64,000 nucleotides of DNA from Kordia aestuariivivens (GTDB lineage Bacteria > Bacteroidota > Bacteroidia > Flavobacteriales > Flavobacteriaceae). A program made the translations under genes and the position numbers. Under the pieces are notes generated by a model that did no database searches, was not told the DNA's origin, and saw only the letters and a list, made by a program, of their open reading frames with translations. The stretch covers positions 124,001 through 188,000 of the forward strand of contig NZ_JACGWS010000009.1 of NCBI RefSeq assembly GCF_014397005.1, written 5' to 3'. Each line of letters begins with the position of its first letter. The first letter of the stretch is position 1. Shown piece by piece: positions 43,344 to 53,900 of the stretch.

Positions 43344-46300
43344 ATGATGATACAACAGATTAGAACTGGAAAATTTTCTAAGGTGCTGTCTTGCTATTTA
43401 GCAATACAGTTGGTATTAACAACCATTCAGCCTACACAATTATTTGCGCTTACGGGCGGACCTTCACAACCTGAATTTACTGCTTTTACACCTATCGGAA
43501 CTTCGGATATGGTAAATATAAATTCTGGGAGTTTCAATTACAACATTCCTATTATGGATGTGGGTGGGTATCCACTCAACTTAGCGTATGATGCCGGAAT
43601 TACCATGGATCAAGAAGCTTCTTGGGTTGGACTGGGTTGGAACCTAAACGTAGGACAAATAAACCGTAACGTCCGTGGAATTCCAGATGATTTCAAAGGC
43701 GATATAATGACCTATGAAAACAGCATGAAAAAGAACAAAACGGTTGGGATGACATTATCTATTAATGGTCAGGCTTCAGGAACTGAATTTGGATTTTCAG
43801 GAAATGCTAGTGCAACATTACTCCATAACAATTATGACGGTTTCAGTTTTACACCTTCTTTTGGGGTTTCTTATAAGTTTTCAACAGGGACTAGTGTTGG
43901 AATGAATTTGTCTCCGTCTGTTGAGAATGGAGCTTCTTTGACACCAACTGCATCGCAAAGCTTTGATGGGGAAAATCAAAAAACTGAAAAAACTACTGTT
44001 TCTGGAATAAGTCACAGTATTGGAATTGGAACAGCTTTTAACAGTCGACAAGGATTAAGCTCTTTTAACATAAACACTTCAACATCTGGAAGGGTTATGA
44101 AAAATCAATATGGCCTTTGGAAATATGTCGGAAGGTCTTCTAATAGTGGAAATTTAGGAAGTTTATCATTCATTGACAACACATTCACACCCGCTAAACG
44201 AACTGCCTATCATAACGAAAATTATACATTTAGAGCTTCCTTAGGTTTCCAAGTTGCTGCATTTAGTTTTGAAGGAGGTGCTTCCGCTTTTTATTCTGTA
44301 CAAAGACTCAAAAATCAGGTGCAACATGAAAAAGCATACGGGTATGAATTTACTAGGAATGCCACACATAATGATGTCTTAGATTTTAATAGAGAAAACG
44401 AGCGTATGGTTTCCAAAAACACCACTACGTTACCAATAGTCAACTACACACACGATATCTATCACATACAAGGACAAGGAATTGCAGGGCAATTTCGTCC
44501 TTTTAAAAGTCAATCAGGCTATGTATATAACCAACGTGTAGAAGACTCTGGAGATAGTTTTAGCCTTGGGGCAGAAATAGAAGGTGGTTGGGGATTTCGA
44601 AATGGAATTGACATTCACTATTCACCAACACGAAGTCATACAGGTGTTTGGGATACACCAGGGCGTTACAGATTTCAGTCATCAAATACAAATGATATCG
44701 ACTACGAAGAAACCTATTTTAAAACGATTGGTGATTTAGGCATTGATAAAGACCAACAGGAATTGTATGAATCTGTATTATCTGCAGAAAAACCAATGTC
44801 ATTGGTGTTGACTCCTGAAGGTAAAGCTTATGGCAAGCAAGCGATGAATGTTTTTAATGTAAAAGAATATAATATAGATAATACCATTGCCGATAATTCA
44901 CAAGTAACCATTACCGAACCAATTAAAAGAAAACATCGCGAACAAAGAAATCAAGCCATTTTAAAAGTAAACAAAAAAGAAGCCTTAGTAGATCCTTTTA
45001 TCAATGCGCATACTAATTTAAAACCACATCATACCAATGGGATTAAAATTGTACAGCCAAGTGGTGCGACCTATGTATATGGAGAAGCAGCAGTAAATCA
45101 CTCTAAAGAAGAAGTGACATTTGCAGCTGATGGAATTCCAACCTTGGAAGACGGAACGATTGCTGTAAATGGTCAAGATCATCCCGGGAATACAAGTGGT
45201 ATTGATAATTATTTCAATAAAATTACAACGCCTGATTATGCACACACGTATTTACTAACTACAGTGCTTTCTAATGATTATGAAGACCTTACAGGTGATG
45301 GTGCTACCGATGATGATTTAGGTGCCTACACCAAAATGCATTACAACAATTTTATAAATGATACCGATATTAGTGGAGCTAAGATTACCTCTGTAGTTGA
45401 TGATTATAAATGGAGAGTTCCTTATGCCGCTAATGATGCTTCTTACAATCCAGGATTGTATACCAAAGAGAATGACCAAAAAGGAAGTTATGTTCGTGGA
45501 GAAAAAGAGTTGAAATATGTAACCATGATTGAGACGAAAACGCATGTGGCAATTTTCGACTTTAGTCCTCGTGAAGATGGACTAGATGCCGATGGAAGAA
45601 ATGCGTCTCTTAAGGTTGATGCTATCAGACTTTACTCAAAACCCGAAGCAAAAGCTGCAAATCTATTAGACGATGATGATTCTAACAATCAATTTGTTGC
45701 ACCTATCAAAACGGCTCATTTTACCTATAACTATTCCTTAATGCCAAACACGCCAAATAGTGATGCTTTAGAAACAGGAAAACTTACCCTAGAAAGAGTA
45801 CACTTTACCTATCGCAACTCAAACATGGGAAAATATACACCGTACATTTTTAATTATGATAATATGAATCCAGACTATCAAATAAAATCGTATGATGTTT
45901 GGGGAAATTACAAGCCTTTATTTGAAGAAGGTGTTACAAAAGTTGATACTGACAATGATGGAATTAACGATGATGTGACACTTCCAACAGGCAATATAAA
46001 TACAAGTTGTGAAGTACTATCGGATATCACAGCGCAGGAATTCCCATTTGTGCAACAAAATGATAAAGAATTGCAAGATTTGTATACAGCCGCTTGGACA
46101 TTATCCTCTGTTGATCTTCCTTCTGGTGGACGAATAGAATTGGAATATGAATCAGATGACTATCAATATGTACAAGACAAACCTGCTATGGAAATGTTTA
46201 AGGTTGTGGGTGTTAGTGACATTGCTCCTGAAAGCTTTGGTGACCTTACTACTAACTTATATACTAACGCACAACACACACGATTTTTAACCGTTGAGTT

Positions 46301-49300
46301 GCCTGAAACGGAGCAAATACCAATTGATGACTTTAAAAATAGATATTTAGGTGAATACATAGACAATCCGTTGTTTTTTAGATTTCTATTAAACATGGAA
46401 AAACACGATGTAAGTGCTTGCTCGTATGACTATGTCGAAGGTTATTGTAACATCAATCAATCGGGTGCTTTTTCAGTTTTTAAAGATCCGGATAGCGGAA
46501 AAGTCTATGGAGCCATCCCTATTCTCTTAGAAAAAAAAGAAGGTGGTGCTGATGCAAGCACTCAAGTAATTCTTGAACATCCAACAGTACAAATAGGTGC
46601 AGACACAAACCCTATTGCAAAATCAGGTTGGTTTTTTGCAAGAAAACATTTAAATCGCTATGCGCTTGGAACAGGTGACGATGAACCAAATTCACCGAAT
46701 ATTCGAGACATTTTAAATGCAATTGGAAGTAGTTTAGGAACACTAGCCGAAATATTTATAGGTCCAAATGGATACCTAGAAGAGCGTGCAATTGCTAGAA
46801 AATTCAAACCAGAAAAGTCATGGATTCGATTAAAACATCCATCGAATACTAAGCTTGGAGGCGGATTGCGTGTCAAAAAAGTTATGATGCACGACAATTG
46901 GGATGTAATGATTGAAAATGTACAAGCAAATTCTATAAATGAATACAGTAATTTTTATGGTCAAGAATATGACTATACGTTAGGAGAAAATCAAGGATCA
47001 AGTGGTGTTGCTACTTGGGAACCAAATATGAGTAAGGAAAATCCGCTCCTACAACCATTTTATGACGATTCAGAAAAATTACAAGCAAGGGAATATGTAG
47101 AAATGCCATTTGGAAAATCATTTTATCCTTCGGCAACTGTTACCTATAGTAAAGTAACCGTAAAAAATCTTGATCGAACAAATCTTGCTGAAAATAAAAT
47201 TGTCAAAAAGCACGCTACAGGAAAAGTAACGAGTACGTTTTACACCTCAAAAGATTTTCCAACAAAATCGGATCATACCAATATTGATGGCATGAATAAT
47301 TATAAAAGTAATCAAGCCAATATCCTTGACAACGTACTTCGATTAAGTGTTCGAACAGAATTAACACTTTCACAAGGGTTTTCTATTGTTACAAATGATA
47401 TGAATGGAAAATCTAAATCTCAAGAGATTCATGACGAAAACGGAAATTTCATTTCAGGAGTAGATTATATCTACAATGTTACAGAAAATGGAGAATTGGA
47501 CAACAAACTTCCTGTGATCTTAGCAGATGGAACTATTGATAAAACAAAAGAAATAGGTGTGCATTATGATGTAATTACTGATTTTAATGAAAATTACAAC
47601 TTATCAGAAAGTTACGGAGTTAATACGAATCTTACATTTTTTAACGCTGGTATTATTCCAATACTTCTAGGACAACTCCCTTTTGAATACAAAAGAAATG
47701 AATCCATACTACACACTACTACCACGACAAAAGTGGTTCATAAAACAGGAATTTTAGTAGAAAAAGTGGCACATGATTTAGGCGCAAGTGTAAGCACCAA
47801 AAACCTAGCTTGGGATGCGTTGAGTGGACAAGTATTGCTGACGGAAACTTCCAATGCTTATGAAGACAACTACTATAATTTCTCATATCCAGCGCATTGG
47901 GCGTATAAAGGCATGGGACAAACTGTTACAAACTTGGGTGTGGAATGTCGTTTAACTTCTCTTCCTGAAAACCTTTCCAGCGATTATGATGGAGATGAAA
48001 ACGGCGCATCTACTTGGTACGAAATCCAAGGAGCAACATCAACAAACAGTAGTCTTGATGAACTATTTTTACCTGGTGATCAAGTAATGGTTTTCGATGA
48101 TGAAGGCGAATCAATCTCAGATGACAATGCCTATTGGATCAGTCAAGTTGAGAATATAGGTGCTACTTCTGGTAAAAAAATGGTCTTAATTGATCGAAAT
48201 GGAGCATACTTAAATGCCTGTGGAGAAGATGTTAATCTATCTGATATTACCATTAAAATCGTAAAATCTAGTTACAGAAACTTCCAAAGTGCAGCCATGG
48301 CTTCTGTTACTTCTATGAAGAATCCAATGAGTGGAGATATCATTAATGCTAATGATTTTACGTATGATAGTAATAATGTTGAAACTGATAATCCAAGAAT
48401 CATCAACGCATCTGCTGTAGAGTACGAAGATTTTTGGTTAAATCCAGAAGAAAATATTGGAGTCCAAAGATATCCATCTGTAGCTTTTCAGAACTCAAAT
48501 CAACATTTGATAAAATATCCTGCATATCATACAACAAATCCATTTTTGTATAATATTAAAGGAGACTGGCGCGCTGTAAAATCGTATGCGTATTTAACCA
48601 CACGTTCATCTACAAGTACCAAACGAAATAGTGGGTTCTTTGAAAAATTCGATCCTTTCTATACCTACGATGCAACTACTGAAAAATGGCTACGAAATAC
48701 AGATGTTAACAATGAAGATGATTGGACCTACGCTAGCGAGGTAACACAATATTCACCTTACGGAGCAGAATTAGAAAACAGAGACGCACTTGGTAGACAT
48801 TCAGCTGCACAATACGGTTACAATTATAAACTTCCTGTTGCTGTCGCTTCCAATAGTGAGTACAGACAAATGGGCTATGAAGGCTTTGAAGACAGAGAGT
48901 CCGAAGATGTAATTAATTCACACTTTAGAATTTCAAATTATGCAACAAATACAAATGATGTCTTTGTTACAGAGGAAGAATCTCATACAGGTAGATTCAG
49001 TCTAAAAGTGGAAGGAGGAAGAAGAGCGTTTATTAATAAGAAATTATACAACGACTGTTTAGAAAGGACACAAAGGTTAGATTGTGCACCAGCATGTAAT
49101 AATGGCTGTGATATTGATGAGTATCCTGATTGTGATTGTAATGGTATGCCGACTTGTAGTTATGAAGGTATCGGAATAGTATCTGATAATGAAATTGCAA
49201 TCCCAATACTTTTAAATTATGGGTCTGATGGACCATTACCTGCGAATGAAGGATATTCTTTAGTTTTTAATTATTCGTCAGGATCAATTAGTGAGGTTTC

Positions 49301-49487
49301 TTATGACAGCCAAACAGGATTATATCTATACAAATGGATAATTCTTAACACAGGCGAATACTCAATCACTTATGTTATAACAGATAATAATGGGAATGAC
49401 CAATGTAGTGATACTATTACAATTACTAATGGAGAGTTCGCATTTAACAATGCTCCTAACTCTCAATCATTGTCTATAAATCATTAA
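43344..49487 (+). CDS. Giant exported RHS/Tc-like protein, 2047 aa
   Basis: A signal peptide (hydrophobic SCYLAIQLVLTTIQPTQLFA) leads into the conserved Bacteroidota start DMVNINSGSFNYNIPIMDVG, SWVGLGWNLNVGQINRNVRG. The body is a long beta-rich protein like the TcB/SpvB-related or RHS-associated family. Its C-terminal region contains a Cys-rich insert (DCAPACNNGCDIDEYPDCDC) and a PKD-like domain. The usual family tail (MKSFVYDKDTQRLMAELDEN, NYATYYEYDQEGGLVRVKKE) is not present here but is found in the next gene, so the protein seems split. In Tc-type systems such a protein and an RHS protein form a hollow shell around the toxin. It is under operator D, together with the secretion operon. Confidence 0.85.
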   Translation: MMIQQIRTGKFSKVLSCYLAIQLVLTTIQPTQLFALTGGPSQPEFTAFTPIGTSDMVNINSGSFNYNIPIMDVGGYPLNLAYDAGITMDQEASWVGLGWNLNVGQINRNVRGIPDDFKGDIMTYENSMKKNKTVGMTLSINGQASGTEFGFSGNASATLLHNNYDGFSFTPSFGVSYKFSTGTSVGMNLSPSVENGASLTPTASQSFDGENQKTEKTTVSGISHSIGIGTAFNSRQGLSSFNINTSTSGRVMKNQYGLWKYVGRSSNSGNLGSLSFIDNTFTPAKRTAYHNENYTFRASLGFQVAAFSFEGGASAFYSVQRLKNQVQHEKAYGYEFTRNATHNDVLDFNRENERMVSKNTTTLPIVNYTHDIYHIQGQGIAGQFRPFKSQSGYVYNQRVEDSGDSFSLGAEIEGGWGFRNGIDIHYSPTRSHTGVWDTPGRYRFQSSNTNDIDYEETYFKTIGDLGIDKDQQELYESVLSAEKPMSLVLTPEGKAYGKQAMNVFNVKEYNIDNTIADNSQVTITEPIKRKHREQRNQAILKVNKKEALVDPFINAHTNLKPHHTNGIKIVQPSGATYVYGEAAVNHSKEEVTFAADGIPTLEDGTIAVNGQDHPGNTSGIDNYFNKITTPDYAHTYLLTTVLSNDYEDLTGDGATDDDLGAYTKMHYNNFINDTDISGAKITSVVDDYKWRVPYAANDASYNPGLYTKENDQKGSYVRGEKELKYVTMIETKTHVAIFDFSPREDGLDADGRNASLKVDAIRLYSKPEAKAANLLDDDDSNNQFVAPIKTAHFTYNYSLMPNTPNSDALETGKLTLERVHFTYRNSNMGKYTPYIFNYDNMNPDYQIKSYDVWGNYKPLFEEGVTKVDTDNDGINDDVTLPTGNINTSCEVLSDITAQEFPFVQQNDKELQDLYTAAWTLSSVDLPSGGRIELEYESDDYQYVQDKPAMEMFKVVGVSDIAPESFGDLTTNLYTNAQHTRFLTVELPETEQIPIDDFKNRYLGEYIDNPLFFRFLLNMEKHDVSACSYDYVEGYCNINQSGAFSVFKDPDSGKVYGAIPILLEKKEGGADASTQVILEHPTVQIGADTNPIAKSGWFFARKHLNRYALGTGDDEPNSPNIRDILNAIGSSLGTLAEIFIGPNGYLEERAIARKFKPEKSWIRLKHPSNTKLGGGLRVKKVMMHDNWDVMIENVQANSINEYSNFYGQEYDYTLGENQGSSGVATWEPNMSKENPLLQPFYDDSEKLQAREYVEMPFGKSFYPSATVTYSKVTVKNLDRTNLAENKIVKKHATGKVTSTFYTSKDFPTKSDHTNIDGMNNYKSNQANILDNVLRLSVRTELTLSQGFSIVTNDMNGKSKSQEIHDENGNFISGVDYIYNVTENGELDNKLPVILADGTIDKTKEIGVHYDVITDFNENYNLSESYGVNTNLTFFNAGIIPILLGQLPFEYKRNESILHTTTTTKVVHKTGILVEKVAHDLGASVSTKNLAWDALSGQVLLTETSNAYEDNYYNFSYPAHWAYKGMGQTVTNLGVECRLTSLPENLSSDYDGDENGASTWYEIQGATSTNSSLDELFLPGDQVMVFDDEGESISDDNAYWISQVENIGATSGKKMVLIDRNGAYLNACGEDVNLSDITIKIVKSSYRNFQSAAMASVTSMKNPMSGDIINANDFTYDSNNVETDNPRIINASAVEYEDFWLNPEENIGVQRYPSVAFQNSNQHLIKYPAYHTTNPFLYNIKGDWRAVKSYAYLTTRSSTSTKRNSGFFEKFDPFYTYDATTEKWLRNTDVNNEDDWTYASEVTQYSPYGAELENRDALGRHSAAQYGYNYKLPVAVASNSEYRQMGYEGFEDRESEDVINSHFRISNYATNTNDVFVTEEESHTGRFSLKVEGGRRAFINKKLYNDCLERTQRLDCAPACNNGCDIDEYPDCDCNGMPTCSYEGIGIVSDNEIAIPILLNYGSDGPLPANEGYSLVFNYSSGSISEVSYDSQTGLYLYKWIILNTGEYSITYVITDNNGNDQCSDTITITNGEFAFNNAPNSQSLSINH

Positions 49488-49513
49488 AAATATTTATTTA
49501 AAAAAATAACATT

Positions 49514-50101
49514 ATGAAATACATACTTATCATAAGTGCATTACTACTAAGTAGCTTAATAAAAGCACAAACCTTTAACTCTAGTTGCTCTTCATTTCAG
49601 CCTTTACCCGGAGAAAAATACATCATCAGTGGTTGGGTAAAAGAAAGCAATAGTCAGACCAAGAAAACCTATACAAATGGCGTGTTGGAAATAAATTTTT
49701 ATAATGACACTAATGATTTTGCTCCTGCATTGCCAACCATTACAATGTATCCCAGCGGAAAAATTATTGAAGGTTGGCAACGAATTGTTGGGATTTTATC
49801 AATTCCTACAGAAGATAATAACATGTTAGAAATAAAAACGATAGGAATTAATTTATCCTGCCTAAATGCTGGAACTGATTGCTACTTTGATGACATCCGA
49901 ATTTTCCCTTTCAACGGAAGCATGAAAAGTTTTGTGTATGACAAAGATACACAACGCCTCATGGCAGAACTAGACGAAAATAATTACGCTACGTATTATG
50001 AATACGATCAAGAAGGCGGATTAGTACGAGTCAAAAAAGAGACAGAAAAAGGAGTCTACACCATTCAAGAAACACGCTCTAAAAGTAAAAAAGAACAATA
50101 A
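49514..50101 (+). CDS. Exported protein carrying the RHS-like C-terminal tail, 195 aa
   Basis: A new signal peptide (MKYILIISALLLSSLIKAQ) is followed by a carbohydrate-binding-like beta domain (YIISGWVKESNSQTKKTYTN ... CYFDDIRIFPF) and the YD-type tail MKSFVYDKDTQRLMAELDEN. In related giant proteins this block stands at the C-terminus of the same chain. Here it is a separate secreted protein 26 bases downstream, which looks like a gene split or an intentional two-part assembly. It is coupled to the next gene by a one-base overlap. Confidence 0.75.
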   Translation: MKYILIISALLLSSLIKAQTFNSSCSSFQPLPGEKYIISGWVKESNSQTKKTYTNGVLEINFYNDTNDFAPALPTITMYPSGKIIEGWQRIVGILSIPTEDNNMLEIKTIGINLSCLNAGTDCYFDDIRIFPFNGSMKSFVYDKDTQRLMAELDENNYATYYEYDQEGGLVRVKKETEKGVYTIQETRSKSKKEQ

Positions 50102-50850
50102 TGATAGTACTAAAAAACAGTTCCATGTATAGAAAACAACTACTAATCATACTATGTATGCTATGTTTTCAGACCTATAGTTTTGCACAAGATAAAACAG
50201 TTGATGAAATTCTTATGGAGTCACAAAACACGATGCAGAATTTTCAAAACATGAGTTTTGATATGAAATATAATTGGTACGAAACCTATACCGAAGAAAA
50301 ACCCTCTATTTCATATCTAGGAAGCCTTATAAAATTTGAAAAGACAACGTATTCAAAAATAAATAAAACGTTTTTTATTACGGATTCAAAGTTAAATATG
50401 GCTATTAAATGTAATGAAACTGAAAAAGCATTTATAGTCACAAACAATACTAAAGCCTCTGAAAATCAATCACCTTTAGAATTGTTGAATATCTTCATCA
50501 AGCAATTTAAAATAAAGGAAGTAAAAGATCACGGCGATCAATGGATTTGTACGTTAACCACAGATGTCATTACACAACTTCCGTATGGCAAAGTAGAAAT
50601 CTACATAAATAAAGAAACTGCCCTTGTTGAAAAACAAGTCCTTTATTTCTTATCAAGAGTTCCGTATACAGACGAAAAAGGAGAAAAAAAAGTGGGAAAT
50701 CCAAGAATGGAAATCACCCTTTCCAACTACAAAAAAAAGCTATCTGAGGATGAAAAAATCATCACAAAAATCGCTTCGTACGTAAAAAAAAGCGGAAAAG
50801 AAATAGTTCCTACCATAGCATACAAAGAATTTAAAATAAGTCAATATTAA
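50101..50850 (+). CDS. Exported protein, LolA-like, 249 aa
   Basis: The protein has a signal peptide (start at ATG 50101 or the internal ATG 50125, MYRKQLLIILCMLCFQTYSFA). The body is an unclosed beta-barrel-like pattern similar to LolA / outer-membrane lipoprotein carrier relatives (DEILMESQNTMQNFQNMSFD, GKVEIYINKETALVEKQVLY). Its place between the two giant RHS genes suggests it carries or protects a component of that complex in the periplasm. The LolA-like label is from overall look only. Confidence 0.6.
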   Translation: MIVLKNSSMYRKQLLIILCMLCFQTYSFAQDKTVDEILMESQNTMQNFQNMSFDMKYNWYETYTEEKPSISYLGSLIKFEKTTYSKINKTFFITDSKLNMAIKCNETEKAFIVTNNTKASENQSPLELLNIFIKQFKIKEVKDHGDQWICTLTTDVITQLPYGKVEIYINKETALVEKQVLYFLSRVPYTDEKGEKKVGNPRMEITLSNYKKKLSEDEKIITKIASYVKKSGKEIVPTIAYKEFKISQY

Positions 50851-50932
50851 CATCGTAGAACCATTTCAAACCTCAGAAAATCTCTGATAAAAAATAGTTC
50901 CATTTGATATCCAACACATAAAAAATTAACAC

Positions 50933-53900
50933 ATGAAAGTGATGAAATCAACATCTGTATTCAAAACCATCCTATGGATAAGTGCTCTTTGTTCTTTTGC
51001 TTTAGGATATGCACAAGGAGAAATCCCTAAAGTTCATGAAAGTGATGATTATACGCATATACAAATCAGAACTGCGTATGACAATTCACCTAATAATTAT
51101 ATTTCGTTTGTAGAATCAGTCAGCAGCGCAACAAATAGTTCCATATACAATCCTGAAGCTTATGTATTACTTCAAGTAGATAATGATTCACCTCCATTTG
51201 TGGAATATGTATTTGAATTGCAACTAAGAATTCATCCTGCTTTATCTGATGGAACAACTTTCGAAACCACAGGATACAATCAACTACTAAAAGTGGAGTA
51301 TAAACCTTTTGCAAACATTGGAAATAGTTTAGATCAAGTATATCACAGCATACAAAATAGGTATGGAGCACAAGTCTATATAGAAAATATAACAACTACA
51401 TACACAGCTACAAATACAACTGTTACTGAAGTACCTGCAAATGTAAAATTGACTTTAGGATTTAATGGAATACGAGTTCAAGATATCTCAAATAGTGCTG
51501 CGCCAGTTACCAGCACATTAGGTGACAACCCACAAAACACTGGTGAATACTTATTATCTTGGAATCCTGTAAATGGGGCTTTATCCTATGATGTAGAATG
51601 GACTTGGATTGATAATTATGGCGAAAGTATGGCAACTACTGTGAGTCCTAATCAGATTTCGTTGACAGAAAAAGAGTTTCAAAGAAACAATACGAGGATA
51701 AATACAAAAAATACGCAGTACGAAATTCCAAAAATTTATGACAAAGGCTTTATTATTTATAGAGTAAGAGCGGTAGGTCGTTTTCCTGATGACTATCAAA
51801 CCAATTTCTACGGACCTTGGAGTCAAACAGGTACTGAGAACTCAACACTTGCAAATTGGACACATGCGGAAATTGATGGACATGAAGACAACAAAAACTG
51901 GCAATTTCAAGCAAGTTATGCCGAAGAAGGTAAAAAGAAAGAAGTGGTTAGCTACTTTGATGGAACTTTAAGAAATAGACAAACGGTTACAAAAATTAAT
52001 ACCGACGATAATGCAATTATAGGAGAAGTAATTTATGATACACAAGGTCGTCCTGGTATCGAAGTCCTTCCAGCTCCTACCACAAGCAATGAATTAAAAT
52101 ATTATGAAAATTATAATATAAACAATACAGAAGGTAAAAAATACTCTCACTTAGATTTTGATTGGGACGTAATAAATGCCACAGATCCTGCAAACTGTGA
52201 TATTCCTGCCGATGGAATGAAAAATACCTCTGGAACAAGTAAATACTATTCTGCAAATTATAATGGAACTAGTGAATTTCATGATGCTGTTCCAGATGCT
52301 CAAAATTACCCTTTTTCACAAATTGAATACACACCAGACAATACAGGAAGAATCAAACGTAAAAGCGGTGTTGGTGTTACACATCGATTAGGTACTGGTC
52401 ATGAAATGAAATACTTTTATGGGAAACCTTTTCAAACAGAATTAGACCGTCTATTTGGTTCCGACATTGGATGGGATGCCTACTACAAAAAAAATACAGT
52501 CGTTGATCCTAACGGACAAGTAAGTGTGAGTTACATTGACCCACAAGGACGCACCATAGCAACTGCTTTAGCTGCGGATAATCCTGAAAATTTAGACGGA
52601 CTTGAAGATGAAGAAGATAATAGTTTACACAATCCTACTACTGAAGATTTACTAAACAAAGTAATTTCAACTGATATTGATACCGAAATTGACAATAACA
52701 TCTTATTAAATACGGGACGTTTCTCAAATCTCAATATTAATGATGGATTGAGATATAATGGCTTTAGAACAGTACCAAAGTCTGGAGTTGAACATACATT
52801 TCAGTACGATATTGATATAAATAACGCTTATACCGATACGTGTATTGTAGGTCCTTTTCCATTCGTTTATGATTTATCAATAAACATAAACGATGAATGT
52901 GGTAATAGTTTAGTGTCGGAAAACATTAACGGCTTTTCTGGTCCTGAAAACAATTCTTATTCAATAATACCACCTTTAGGTGATTTAGCCATTCAAAAAA
53001 CATTACAAGTAAACGAAGATGCACTAAACATATATGTAGATCAATACATCCAAGAAGCGCAAGCTGCAGGCTGTGTTTTAGAATTAGCTGACTTTGACAT
53101 TTCAGAAAGTATTGAAGGTTGTTTTGAAGACTGTCCTGATTGTGTTGAATCTTTAACTGATGATTATGACGGTGATGGAGATACAGATCAGGATGATTAT
53201 GTACATACTCGTGTAGACATTTATGGATTAGCAACGAATGACCCAACTAGAGATGCACTCATAGCACGATTCGAAAGAGAATATAATTTATTAGTAGAAG
53301 CATGTATGGCACCATGTAACAATGAAGCTGGTGTCGATGCATGGAGCAGTTCTGCAACACAAGGAACCAATTCCATATCATGTGCTGTTACCTTACAGAC
53401 ACTTATCAATGACATGAAACGAGTAGGTCAGTACGGAATGCAAATCAGTGAATTAAATGCAAATGATGAATATCAATTGGTAGATATTGCAGCAGAACTA
53501 AGCATTTTTAGTTCAACGAACCTTTTAAAAAATTCATTCAATACTGAACTCTATGAAAGTTTTCCAAACGCTCCTACAACACCAACCGTATTTACATGGC
53601 AAACACCATTCAATCCTAAATATAGTGATGATCCTTACCATTATTACAATAGCAATGGAGATATTATAAAAATATTAATTCCATTAGAAGGAAATACGTA
53701 TGGGTTAACTGAAGATCCTTTAAATGTTGGTTTTGGTGCCATAGAACCTCAAAATTTAACTGAAATAGACTTTCAAAACCTCTGGCAAGATCAATGGGCA
53801 GAATCATTAGTAGCGTTTCACCCTGAATACGTCTATTCGCATTTTGCAAATCAATTATGTGTGCTGACATCAACAGTAGCAACAACTTCACATGGCACAT

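Noticed and set aside
52926-53415. Antisense open frames in the 3673-aa RHS gene
   Set aside because: His/Leu-rich mirror of the sense codon pattern; no start context.
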